Below, in pieces: positions 8,961-18,138 of a DNA stretch of 21,478 nucleotides. Under the pieces are notes generated by a model, which was not told where the DNA came from, ran no database searches, and saw only the letters and a program-made list of their open reading frames with translations. Positions within the stretch are counted from its first letter, which is position 1; every line of letters begins with the position of its first letter. The DNA comes from Euprymna scolopes (lineage: Eukaryota; Mollusca; Cephalopoda; Sepiida; Sepiolidae): NCBI GenBank assembly GCA_024364805.1, contig CM044489.1:116628081-116649558 (forward strand). The letters are read 5' to 3'. A program made the translations under genes and the position numbers.

Positions 8961-9600
8961 TCAATCAAACCTCATAACTTACATGGATTTATTCATGAAC
9001 ATCAGAATTGGCCCATATAACATATTATTCGTCTCCGTCTCATCAGCATACACTCGGTGTTTCTCCAAGATTCTATTCAGATTGGATGTGGATATTATCA
9101 AAAATAGTAAGAAACATTTATAAGTAAGAAAATATAAAAATCGTTTACCAAAATTTACATCAATTCATGCAGTAGTTTTGTTTTCATAAAACAAATTCAA
9201 GTTTTAACCATACGATCAATATCACTGCCATTATGGCATATTTATGAAAATCAAGGGAGATAATTCAAAATTTTGCAAGAGAAATCAATAAAGATTTAAA
9301 ATGGGCTTAAACAAGAGAAAAAAAGGAGTTACCTTCGTTGAGTATAAAACAGTATAACATTATAACAGTCAAATATCGCATGACTACTATAGATTCAAAC
9401 CTCTTCTTGGGATACCTCATATAAATCTAAAATCGCAAAAGCAAATTATTGGAATGTCCTTATTTTATAGCAAACTATACTTTTTAGACCATTACAAATT
9501 GAAAAAAGTTATAGCCCGTTGACTTAGAATCAGTGTTTTGTGTCAAATTGATGGTTGAAGATACTTAAATCTGTGCTCATTTTTACATTGAATACTACTC
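8961..9600. other. AT-rich intergenic stretch with a mollusc-type repeat motif
   Basis: No gene is seen. CAAGGGAGATAATTC followed by AAAATTTTGCA (9252-9277) is close to a motif I recall from mollusc repeats. A related copy occurs inverted at 11678-11704. Confidence 0.45.
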
Positions 9601-9601
9601 C

Positions 9602-9698
9602 CTATTAATTTCTATTAATCTCTAACTGCATCCGAAAAAAAAGGAGTATAAATTGTAGTGACTAATCTCTATTAATTCTTTATTAATCCTCAACTGCG
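9602..9698 (+). repeat. Short direct duplication
   Basis: CTATTAATTTCTATTAATCT plus CTAACTGCA (9602-9630) is repeated with small changes at 9669-9698, 67 bases further on. Each copy itself contains two ATTAAT words. This is probably a local tandem duplication. Confidence 0.7.
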
Positions 9699-9759
9699 CA
9701 TTGAACAGATACCATAATATTTAGTTTGTTATACCTTATCATAATAAAGATCCTTACAA

Positions 9760-9860
9760 AATTTCAGTCAAATCGGCTCATTAGTTTTTGAGAAAAAGTG
9801 AAATCAACAGAAACAGACGAATCGACTAAAAGAAATATAGATTTATCCAGAAATGTTCAC
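9760..9860 (+). repeat. Transposon-type motif: AAATTTCAGTCAAATCGGCT
   Basis: The run from 9761, AAATTTCAGTCAAATCGGCT, with the next bases CATTAGTTTTTGAGAAA, resembles a motif common in invertebrate repeats (CAAATTTCAT-AAATCGGTCCA-TAGTTTTGGAGAAA). It is likely the edge of a decayed repeat whose identity I cannot give. Confidence 0.4.
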
Positions 9861-11460
9861 AGACATAATAATATACCTCACCCTTACTTCTTTTATTTTT
9901 ACATTCCTTTCAAAGATGTTATACTTGTAACTGTTCACCTAGAAAAATATATTTTAATGGAAATCGCTCCAGACAAGGCCTTAAACCACTTGATGTGAGG
10001 AATTAACAAGAATGAAAGACAGGAGATGCCTATGGATCTTAGTTACAAAAATATTAAGGTTATAAGCAAGAAGAAAGCAGAAAGCAGGAAGAGTGTTTCA
10101 AAAGCAAGCAGTTCTTAGAAATAAGCTACTGGAATAGGAAGCTGTATTACAGTGGGGTATGAAAACAGTGAATTCATGGAGACCACTAGATCAACGAGTT
10201 AAACGAGCTGGAACAAAAGAAGCATGGAAAAGTTCAGACAATTCTGAAGTAGTGGAAACAGATGCAGTTGTGTAGCAGCTACTCAAAACCAACTGCTGTG
10301 TTCTTTTCTGAGTTTCACTAAAATCAAAGCAGTTGAAAAAAGTCAGCAGCCACAGTTGGAGCTCTACAAAACATCAGTTCGTACTTTAAAGGTGGTTAAA
10401 AGTTATGACAGACCAAACGCGTATCAGTTTGATATTTGATAACACTAAAAAGTCCAGAATTATGAAAACTTACAATTAGCACATTCAGTGGTCCAGTTTC
10501 TAAGTTTAGCATTGCATATCATCTTGGGAATAGAAAATACTATTGCATATATTTTTCCTGCATATTTACATTCATTCATCCATTACATAATCTTTATGTT
10601 AAAATCTGTGGAAAATTACAAAGTTTATCATATATTGATGGAGGACGTCAACTAGTAGTTATTTTGTTGATTATGTTGAAGAATTTAATGTGAGGTAAAT
10701 CGTAAACAAGATACGTTATAGACAAAGATTAGCAAAGTTCAGGAGATTTTTAAAGCAATCTGTCAGTTTGGTAACTAGGCAATGCGAGGTTCTAGAATAT
10801 CTTTGTCCCTCTCCTTGTTACTCTACAGCCTGCGAATGAACACGTCAAAATAAGCTATCTCCTTCCAAAAGAACAAAAGTCTTTTATCAAACCAACTTTT
10901 GATTGCAGTTGGTGAATTATCCTTGTTTTTGGAGGACGGCAACAACATGCAGCAGCATTACGATGCTCTTGATTCAATTCAATCGTTATTCTGCATGACT
11001 GTGAATGTAATCTCTCGTGATAAACGTTTTAAACACAGTCATAAGTAAACTCCTGATACTTCAATTCATCCATGACAAAACAAGGTTAACTGTATGATAG
11101 AGATCGTGTAAATCGAGTAAGTATGACTCTCCAATTGTACCTTCTACTTTGCAGTAAATCAATCGTAAATATTTCAATAAACATCTACATTCAAATATTG
11201 AAACTACTGCCAATGTATGAGATTTAACACCCAAATCGGCTAATGGAGATGCTAATACTATAAACAACCTATTAGTGGAAAGGAAAATATGCAATTTTCC
11301 CGACTGAGAGTGATAAACAACTTTTATGGAGTACTGGGGAGAAATAAAGTTATTGCAAAACTGAGCAAAATTCCAGCTAAACCCCCACAAAAAATCTTGC
11401 AGATCATGAAAATTCCCTTAGAAATATGGAGATTTTGTTACAGAACGATAACTCAACTTC
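9861..11460. other. Long anonymous stretch
   Basis: There is no recognisable gene in about 1.6 kb. A plus-strand run at 10168-10278 reads as 36 codons, rich in charged residues, with a stop; a minus-strand frame of 109 codons covers 11061-11390. Neither matches a family I know, and composition does not favour coding. Confidence 0.4.
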
Positions 11461-11468
11461 TCATTAAT

Positions 11469-11650
11469 AGGGCTAGGACAACAGCATATTCTTTTCATTG
11501 TTTTGACTCTCGAATGTGTATCCATTAATATCTTATATGCTTTTATATAGAGTGATGTGGTTCTCGGTTGATTAACTGTGTCTAACTGTGTCGGATATAT
11601 ACTCGAGAGTCATAACAATGATAAGAATATGCTGTTGTCATAGCCCTACA
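11469..11650. mobile_element. Inverted-repeat (MITE-like or foldback) element
   Basis: The left arm at 11469-11523 (begins AGGGCTAGGACAACAGCATA) is the reverse complement of the right arm at 11593-11647 at 49 of 55 positions. The 69-base spacer contains a tandem TAACTGTGTC duplication. CATTAAT occurs directly outside both ends (11462-11468 and 11651-11657), which fits a 7-base target duplication if the element includes the three bases after the right arm. No coding capacity is present. The size and structure fit a MITE; the parent transposon family is not evident. Confidence 0.8.
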
Positions 11651-11677
11651 CATTAATAATTCTTAATTCAAAAATGT

Positions 11678-11704
11678 TGCAAATTTTATTATTACCTCCC
11701 TTTG
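11678..11704 (-). repeat. Second copy of GGGAG-TAAT mollusc-type motif
   Basis: Read on the minus strand this gives CAAAGGGAGGTAATAATAAA then ATTTGCA, parallel to 9252-9277 on the plus strand. It lies about 20 bases outside the MITE-like element. Confidence 0.5.
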
Positions 11705-12027
11705 AATTACTTTTTATTGTGGTTAGTTTCTCTGCTGACGGAAGGAGAAATATATAGTCCTATATCTCTTGACTGGAGGGCGATTGTTACAAACCTGATC
11801 TTCTTTGTGTGTTTTTGAAGCACATGGTCATATGACAGTTCCTATCTTTTTTACGCAGACCCTGGATCCAAGTGTCTCCTCCACCATATTCTTGGATATA
11901 CCAGCATATTTTCTTTTATAAGCAGATAAATTTAACATGTGTAGAAGTTATATATTTTAATATTTTATGTACTACTTTCCTTTGATGTAAATAGACAGGT
12001 GTATCACTGGAGCAATTCGCCCCTTAG

Positions 12028-12089
12028 CCAATCAGAAGCTCTGGCATAGGAATACAAATCACTGGACTACTTTTTACTACACCCACGTG
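12028..12089 (+). promoter_or_regulatory. CCAAT box and CACGTG E-box
   Basis: CCAATCAGAAG at 12028 and CACGTG at 12084-12089 lie in a locally GC-richer patch. A TATA-like AATAAAAGG follows only about 100 bases later (12190). This is weak support for a promoter; no gene follows. Confidence 0.25.
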
Positions 12090-12189
12090 ATTTTGTTTCA
12101 TTTGGGGCTAGTATTCAGTCCAGAGCAATCGCATGACACACTTTATAGACCATTAATTGTTTTAATACTTTTCTAGCACAGCACAGCCT

Positions 12190-12717
12190 AATAAAAGGCG
12201 TTTCTTATGTAAAACTTCAATGTCGTCTGTTAATCAATCTTTAAAGTCAGATGAATATTTCTATTACTGTCTATTATAATTATAATGGCTAACGAATACC
12301 ATTTATCCATCATAATTATGGATGCATTTTCAATCTCAACAATTTTCTCTTTAAGAGGAATAATATTTTCATTGTTAAATGAGCTGACTCAATGGCTGCA
12401 TCTAAAAATATAACTATTTCTGTCTTAGCATGCACAAATGGTTGGCAAATTAATCTGGCACAAGTGCACTTTAGCTAACTGGATTTTTTTTCACAAGAGT
12501 TATAGCAGAGAAAAGAGGCGATAATCTAAAATATAATGGTTTTTAGACTTGGGACTTTTATTTTATTTTATTAAAGAATTTGATCTTTTTCAAAAAATTG
12601 GATGAAAATTTATAATTTAATCTTTTCCAATAAATTAATTGAAAAAATAATAATAAAAGGCATTTTTATGAAAAGCTTCAACACCGTCTGTTAATTCATC
12701 TTTGGAGTCGGATTAAT
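12190..12717 (+). repeat. Direct repeat pair of about 66 bases
   Basis: AATAAAAGGCGTTTCTTATG and the following sequence through GTCAGATGAAT (12190-12256) recurs at 12652-12717 (AATAAAAGGCATTTTTATGA and onward to GTCGGATTAAT). Both share a CGTCTGTTAAT core, at about 80 percent identity. The 395 bases between are AT-rich and non-coding. The pair could mark the two ends of one old element or two fragments of the same repeat. Confidence 0.65.
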
Positions 12718-12819
12718 TACTAGAGCTGATTCAATATAGGCTCTTTTGCTTAATGGAATGCTGAACTTCTATTTGTATGGAATTTTAGCAAGGAAATGTC
12801 ATAATATGATCATATCTAG

Positions 12820-13040
12820 GAAAGAAAGTGCTAGTGCGATTGTAAAGAACTAGGAGTGGATATAATAGAGTCAGAAAATTTCTGCTATTACTAACCAGCA
12901 AGGCATTACGACTATCATTGAGGGGAAGTGTGTACGCAGTGTAATGATGATGTACGAAAGTGAAACATTTTTAGTGAAGGTTGAAGATATGCGTCGCATG
13001 GAAAGAAATCATAAGAGAATAATATAATTAAAAATATTGG
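12820..13040 (+). pseudogene. LINE RT C-terminal fragment, first copy
   Basis: After the palm, LINEs of this type carry a block reading LLPLLTSKG...GKV-ACVRSVMLYGSETW-VKVEDM-R-ER. Here it appears as ALRLSLRGSVYA in one frame and GKCVRSVMMMYESETFLVKV then EDMRRMERNHKRII in another (about 12925-13022). Frame changes and loss of flanking parts show a decayed piece. It belongs to the same family as the next fragment. Confidence 0.75.
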
Positions 13041-13124
13041 AGATTTTTGTGCTCCTACACAATAAATTTGTGTATAAGTAAAAATTTTATTTCACCAGTT
13101 TCTGTGCAAGAAGACAATGAACGC

Positions 13125-13430
13125 AAATGAAAACTCAAATGAAGAGAAAGTATACTTGTTTGAAGAAGTTTTGTTACCTTGGTGATACGATTGATGGAGC
13201 AGGTGCTAGTGTGATTGGAATAGTTAAAAGCAGATGGAGTAAATTAAAAAAACTTCTGTCATTACTAACCAGCAGAGCATGACCACTGTCGGCGAATGGA
13301 AGTTTCTATCAGGTATGTGTATTCAGTGTGATAAATACATAATTAAGCGTTTAGGACGTGCGTTGCATCGAGAAAAATGAGAATGATACAATGGATGTGT
13401 AATGTGAGTATTAAAACAGATGTTGATCAT
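13125..13430 (+). pseudogene. LINE RT C-terminal fragment, second copy
   Basis: The block CYLGDTIDGAGASVIGIVKS is readable across a frame change (about 13177-13230), followed by RWSKLKKLLSLLTS (about 13232-13272). This is the family's CYLGDTI...W-KFRELLPLLTS region, just upstream of the part best kept in the first copy. Later, the remains of VK-ED--R-ER and RWMCNVS sit at about 13355-13415. The two copies overlap in the family alignment, so they are separate insertions or an internal duplication, not one gene. Confidence 0.75.
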
Positions 13431-13434
13431 TATC

Positions 13435-13615
13435 TATACTCCTTTCTCTCAAATTCATTCTCATCATTTCCTTTCATGTTTTCCTTGGCCATCCTCTGCC
13501 AACTGAACCTGCTTTCTAAATTGCCCTACTAATCAAAGAATACTCATCCATTTTTTCAACGTGGTCATACCATCGAAGTCTCCTGTTCTGTACACATCTC
13601 TCTTTATCATCGAAA
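13435..13615 (-). pseudogene. LINE C-terminal fragment, inverted
   Basis: On the minus strand the frame gives RCVQNRRLRWYDHVEKMDEY and, downstream, GRGWPRKT-KEMMRMNL. The family consensus is R--RLRWFGHVERM and GRPRKTW-E-I-DL. This is the extreme C-terminus of a LINE in the orientation opposite to both neighbours. It has at least two stops. Confidence 0.75.
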
Positions 13616-13619
13616 TTGA

Positions 13620-13820
13620 AGTAGTAAGGTCAGTTAACATGGAACACCAAGGAAAATGTGGAAGGAATTAATAAGAATAAGCTCGAGTGAAAGATGTGTA
13701 TAAATAAAGACCTGGCCAGAGATAGGGTAGTTTGAAATTCAATTTGTAAAATCTGTTTAATAGATGATAGCATGTAAAACGAAAATTAAATAGATGATGA
13801 TTATGATGATGATTAACAGG
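13620..13820 (+). pseudogene. LINE extreme C-terminus with GAT-repeat tail
   Basis: GTPRKMWKELIRI is the GRPRKTWKE-I-DL motif, followed by CINKDLARDRVV-like residues across a frame change (about 13690-13735). The sequence then passes into ATAGATGATGATTATGATGA (about 13781-13815), a simple 3' tail like those LINEs leave. It duplicates the motif already present inverted at 13435-13615, so the block is a mosaic. Confidence 0.7.
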
Positions 13821-14084
13821 CCCTTTTCTGCTCTTTATTCTAATTTGTTAATTGACATGACGGCTGAATCAATAGAATTTGGCTCCACCTGTCTCCAAAA
13901 GACTCAGCAGAAGTGATGAACTGAGATTTTACATGGCCTGTTGCAATATGACTATTCATTTAGCCGAAATCCATATTCCAAAAGATTCTAACCAACTAAT
14001 CGCATCGCCATGCAGGGAGTGTTGGTACTTAAGTGATTAATGACACGGACTGACAATCTGGGTGTGCCAAGTTCTTTTTTTTTC

Positions 14085-14325
14085 TTTTTTTTTTTTACAC
14101 AGTGATCACCACTTATGAAGGCCCGGAAGCCACTCAGGGATAAGGGTTATTGCAAGTACATTACGTTAGTGTGGAGATTTGATGAAGTATTTACTTAAGG
14201 GGGCGGTTCATTAGGGATTTGTTAACATTGGACTTAAAGATATCCAAGTTGTAGTCCGGTGGGAAGCAGGCAGACGGAACAGAGTTCCACAGGTGTGCAG
14301 TTCTAAGTTCGAATCCAGTTTGTTC
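14085..14325 (-). pseudogene. LINE ORF2 C-terminus with 3' UTR and A tail
   Basis: This is the best-kept LINE end in the window. The minus strand reads RTAHLWNSVPSACFPPDYNL then DIFKSNVNKSLMNRPLK in one frame, with the stop at 14191-14193. The 3' UTR ends in CCCTGAGTGGCTTCCGGGCC and TCATAAGTGGTGATCA, followed by an A tail seen as a T run at about 14069-14095. The 3' UTR matches those at 8875-8917 and 21290-21340. Upstream coding sequence is lost after about 14325, a 5' truncation typical of LINE insertions. Confidence 0.88.
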
Positions 14326-14385
14326 CACAGAAACAATTCACTTATAAAGATGTTGGTAACCTTTATATGGTCTTTCCCATAAATA

Positions 14386-14428
14386 CCCAATATCTTTCTA
14401 GAAAAATTCTAACTAGAAAGATATCGGG
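14386..14428. repeat. Perfect-stem hairpin
   Basis: CCCAATATCTTTCTAG (ending near 14400) pairs with CTAGAAAGATATCGGG (starting near 14412) at 15 of 16 positions around an 11-base AT-rich loop. It lies in non-coding DNA just outside the LINE end. It could be a small foldback remnant or the end pair of a deleted element. Confidence 0.75.
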
Positions 14429-14482
14429 AAAACCAATGCCAACAATAATCATTTGATTCATTTGAAATGAATGAATGATGTT

Positions 14483-14483
14483 C

Positions 14484-14520
<37 letters not shown>
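14483..14520. repeat. Microsatellite (CAA)n
   Basis: About twelve uninterrupted CAA units, followed by imperfect AAC/AAT units to about 14535. Confidence 0.97.
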
Positions 14521-14772
14521 GTAATAACAACACAGAAACAAATTATCATACACAAATACGCATATTGCAAAATTCTAAAAATATCTGTTTGTTCAAATTC
14601 TTATGAACAATTCTGTCGCTACCAATTCTCTCAGAATAATAAAAATAACAGAACATTGAATTCACAAGTTTCGTACCGGGTTAGAAATAGAAAACACTTT
14701 CCAAGACAACAATTAGTTCATTCAGCAACTTTAATTCAAATCTTACATGGAACATGCGTTACATAGCATCAG

Positions 14773-14784
14773 TCTCTCTCTCTC

Positions 14785-14818
<34 letters not shown>
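14773..14818. repeat. Microsatellite (CT)n
   Basis: CT units with a single interruption (TCCCTC) in the middle. Confidence 0.97.
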
Positions 14819-14820
14819 AT

Positions 14821-15360
14821 GCTCTCTTTTCCCTCCCTTTGTTCATCTTTATGGCATTTCTGTCAATAAAATCAATTAATCAAGAGGGACAAATCGGAAT
14901 TGGAATCTTTTTTCTTCTTTGCATTCTTCTAATGTCCCGCGTACAACTGTTGGACTTCACTCGTCTATTTAGCTTATTTGAATGCATGTTTTGTATTGTC
15001 GAGCTGTAAATAACTCTCGTCATTGCGCTTGTCATTCTTTTCACGATGATGAGCAGAGAAAGGTTAAAAAGGAATGTCGATGAAAGGACAAGGTATTTAT
15101 TTTCGGAATAGCTATTTCCGTTTCCGGGTTTCGTAAATAATGGTTCAAATCCTACATTGCTCAGTGTTCACAATTCTGGATTCGTCGTTAAAATGAGTGA
15201 TCACTTGAATTCTTTCCGGTTTTACTACATATTAGGATTCACTCCTAAACTAATTAACTGAAAATTATTAATTTTGGAACACAGCCACTTGGCGTAATAA
15301 GTGATAATGTGGGCTATATACATTTTTTACTCTTATTTATCCCAAACAAGGCATATTGAC
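14821..15360. other. Anonymous non-coding stretch
   Basis: No gene is seen. A GGTTCAAATCC at 15142-15152 resembles a tRNA B-box but has no convincing A-box upstream. Confidence 0.45.
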
Positions 15361-15364
15361 ATTT

Positions 15365-15660
15365 TGACTTAAAAGGACTATGTCGACACGGTCATTATAT
15401 AGAGACTTGAACATTGAGATGTCTGCTTATATTACATTCAAACTTCTGCATGTCAGTAAAATCAGTGAAGCAGAAAAGAGCGAGGGAATTCAAAAGTCTA
15501 GCAGTAAATGGGGGAAAATAATACAGTAGAAGGCTTTCTGGCGTTTTAGAATTTATATAGTGAAGGGGTGTAATTTTGCTGCTTGTCGTGTTGGTCGAGA
15601 GTATTTAAGTACAAAAATGATGATTTAAATGCCTTCGAGTTTTGCAAAATTTAACAATAT
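15365..15660 (-). pseudogene. LINE ORF2 C-terminus, same type as 2040-2420
   Basis: The minus strand reads PFTARLLNSLALFCFTDFTD then MQKFECNISRHLNVQVSI in one frame, with the stop at 15395-15397. This corresponds to the PRTARLWNSLP...MQKFKCNVNKHL block. Nucleotide similarity to the copy at 2150-2400 is clear (for example AAACTTCTGCATGTCAGT against GAACTTCTGCATATCAGT). The 3' UTR runs into a GATAAATAAGAGTAAAA-like tail near 15325-15345. It is truncated on the 5' side. Confidence 0.82.
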
Positions 15661-16365
15661 GTATTAGTAATCAATTAATAAATAATCCCCAAATTTCAGT
15701 TTCTTTAAAGTACTTAAAAAGGTTTTCGCGGACATAATAATACGAATACACCCTCTCATTTGGAAATTGAAATATATCAGACTTTCACTGAATTTGATCC
15801 ATATCCATTAAACACTAATTGAGAAAGATTCTCTGAATTTCAAATTCTTTATGATACACCTTAGGTTCTAAGGGCCCAAACCATAGGCAAAGATGAAAGC
15901 AACGAATGCGGGTCTACACTAGTTTCTTGTGCTTGACAAACGAATAATGACATTAAGTTGTTTTGTGTTTTCGTCAAAAAGGCGATTTCTAACATAAGGG
16001 AAGATTTATTTTAAGAAACGGAGGGGGTAATATTAAATATTTACTTTTTGGTGTGTTTTTTTTTCAAGACTTTGCATTAAAAAATGCAACATTATTTGTC
16101 AAAACAGAAGAATTTATTTTTAGCCTCGTGAACGCGTCCAGCTTCCGAAATTCTTGTTTTCAAATGATGTCGTTCTCTATGATTATTCGATATATATTTA
16201 AATGATTGTGGTTCTAATAAATATATACACTTTTACTTTTAGATTTTAGGTATTTTTTAAAAATCAAAATCAGAATAAGAACAAAAATTCTATACATAAG
16301 GTTTAGTAGCACTGTTTCTTAATTTTAAGCTTTGTAATAGGACGTTGTTGGGCGATTTCTTGCAT
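15661..16365. other. Anonymous AT-rich stretch
   Basis: No gene is recognised. A segment at 15765-15835 (TTTCACTGAATTTGATCCAT and onward to AATTGAGAAAG) loosely resembles the repeat motif at 9760-9800. Confidence 0.4.
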
Positions 16366-16370
16366 CCAAA

Positions 16371-17007
16371 ATGTTCAATTTTCTTTTAGTGCTTGGCTCG
16401 CAAATGGCTTCTCAGGCCAATCTGAGCGTAGAATCTGCTTGGGTAGAGAAGGAAAATAAATGTTGGTGGGACGGGGGAGCTGTTCTGCTCGGTTTTTCTT
16501 GCCTGCGCCTTAATCTCAAACAGTCTTCTTTTTGTTTCATATTGTTTAGGACCGGATATGATGGATCGGCGCTACAGGTACCAGTCCTGCTACTTGTTTC
16601 CCAGGTGTGAATTTCAAATCCAGTGTCTTTCAGGATGGTTTCAAGTTTGTCTTTGTATCGTTGTAGAGGGTGGCCGAAAGGTCTTTTTCCTATGGTTAGC
16701 TCTGAGTACAGTGCTTGTCAAGAGAGCCTGTTCTCATCTATTCTGAGGATGTGCTCCAAACAATCGAGCTTATGTCTCATGTTCTTGGCCTCAATATTGC
16801 AGTCGTTTGCTCTCTGAAGACGCCTGTGTTGGTTACGTAGTCATACCATTTGATGTTCAGTATATCCCAGAACTTTTCTTGGTGGAATTTTTCTAGTTTA
16901 TTGAGATCATGCCGATACATAGTCAAAGTCTCACACTCATACAAAAGCACACAGATAACAATCGCATGGTAAACCATGAGATTAGTGTAAAACTCTTCTA
17001 TTGTCAA
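16371..17007 (-). pseudogene. LINE (RTE/L1-like) C-terminal third
   Basis: On the minus strand the frame from 17007 gives MVYHAIVICVLLYECETLTM, then YRHDLNKLEKFHQEKFWDIL and NIKWYDYVTNTGVF. This is the LINE block AI--S-LLYG-ETWT-YR-----LE-FH-R-LR-IL-I-W-D-V-N. After one frame change it continues as ANDCNIEAKNMRHKLDCLEH, LYSELTIGKRPFGHPLQRYK and DKLETILKDTGFEIHTWE (about 16800-16600), the GKRP-GRP--RYKD-LK motif. The end near 16371-16480 matches the position of the family's zinc-finger tail, but its cysteines are not kept. The RT palm upstream of 17007 is missing. One in-frame stop is visible before LYSELT. Confidence 0.88.
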
Positions 17008-17194
17008 TGATTAATGGTAAATAATAAGTTGAACACAAGTCACTATTTAACTTTAGAAATTATGGTTCACCACCCATTTCCAAATAGATGCAATCACAGA
17101 CTACGAAATCTCTATGTTGAATTCAAATAATATCTATATAATAATACGCTAAGATATTTCATGTCCATATATACGTTATCATTATTAAATGTGA

Positions 17195-18115
17195 TAGGTC
17201 CAAGGCATCGAATTCGATCACCTCTACATGAGACGAGTTTCACATGTGGGCAGGGTCGCAAAATGGAGAGGGCCTTTTGTGATGCTCCATATATCTGTTG
17301 GAAGGTTCTCAGTGGGAATGTTTTGTCAGATCAACCAGAATCGATTTTCATGTGAAGAGTGTGATGTGTTCTGCATTTCATGTGGGGTGAATTGATATTC
17401 CAGGTCCTGTAGGCTTCGTCCCTGGGTTCTCTGGTTATACTATCCATGCTTTTAGCCCTGGTAGTTATAGAGTGGAAATGATGTAGGTATTCATCATCGT
17501 CACTGTGGTCGATATTTTCCACCTTTTTTGTTCCAGTTTTCCTGGCGATTGGTGCTTACTATGTCTGTTTTTCTTTATGTGGTCCTTTACTTTAGTTTTT
17601 CTGCAGCATCTCGCCTAATGCCCTTACTTCTACATGCAGAGCACCCATCATAGTATGCTTTGCCGAGGTTTGTGGCTCCTCTCAAAGTTCCCACGGTTTC
17701 TGCCTCGGTTAATGTTATAAATTTGCTCTGTTTTGGGCATTCCGAGTTGATTCAGCTGGTTATTTCCAGAGCTTCGTATTTTCGACCATCAGTCAGTATA
17801 TTGGTTGAACTGTAACTTTTTGGCTTGCTGTAGAGCTCATTCTGGGAAGCAATATACGGAGTTGAAAATATGATGAGCTAAAGCCTTTCACTCAGCTCTT
17901 CATTTTTGAAATCAAGTTTCTGTCACAAAGTCATCTAGAGACTCATTTGACTTCTGGTGATACTGCATAAGGTGCAGTCTGTGTATTCTAAAGTTAACAT
18001 TAATCCTCAGCTGGCTTTCAAAAAAGTTCCACGGGTGTTCAGGTAACGTTTTTGTTGCTCGGTGACGCCACTAGTATTTAGGAGGCCTTGGTCCCCTATG
18101 CCACGGCATGTTTTT
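17195..18115 (-). mobile_element. Ty3/Gypsy LTR retrotransposon fossil, gag and protease part
   Basis: The minus strand carries remnants in the order expected for a Ty3/Gypsy element. A gag-like segment (about 17930-18110) contains VNFRIHRLHLMQY and NESLDDFV. A more decayed segment about 17640-17720 holds the NRGRNRG and HKPRQ words usual near the gag nucleocapsid. A protease-like segment (about 17200-17520) contains HMKIDSG, the aspartic protease active-site region, and PLRTFQQIYGA. Reverse transcriptase, RNase H and integrase are absent, and no flanking terminal repeats were identified. The copy is broken in several places and looks old. Its upstream end coincides with the U2-derived sequence. 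Confidence 0.8.
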
Positions 18116-18138
18116 CTAGCTTGTTTTTCTTTTCGTCT

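Noticed and set aside
11061-11528. Open frames of 109 (minus) and 79 (plus) codons
   Set aside because: No family match and an overlapping antisense arrangement; nothing supports coding.
14303-14313. GTTCGAATCC resembling a tRNA B-box
   Set aside because: It lies within the minus-strand LINE C-terminal coding sequence and has no A-box or cloverleaf.
15142-15152. GGTTCAAATCC resembling a tRNA B-box
   Set aside because: No matching A-box or acceptor stem could be found upstream, so neither a tRNA nor a tRNA-derived SINE is supported.
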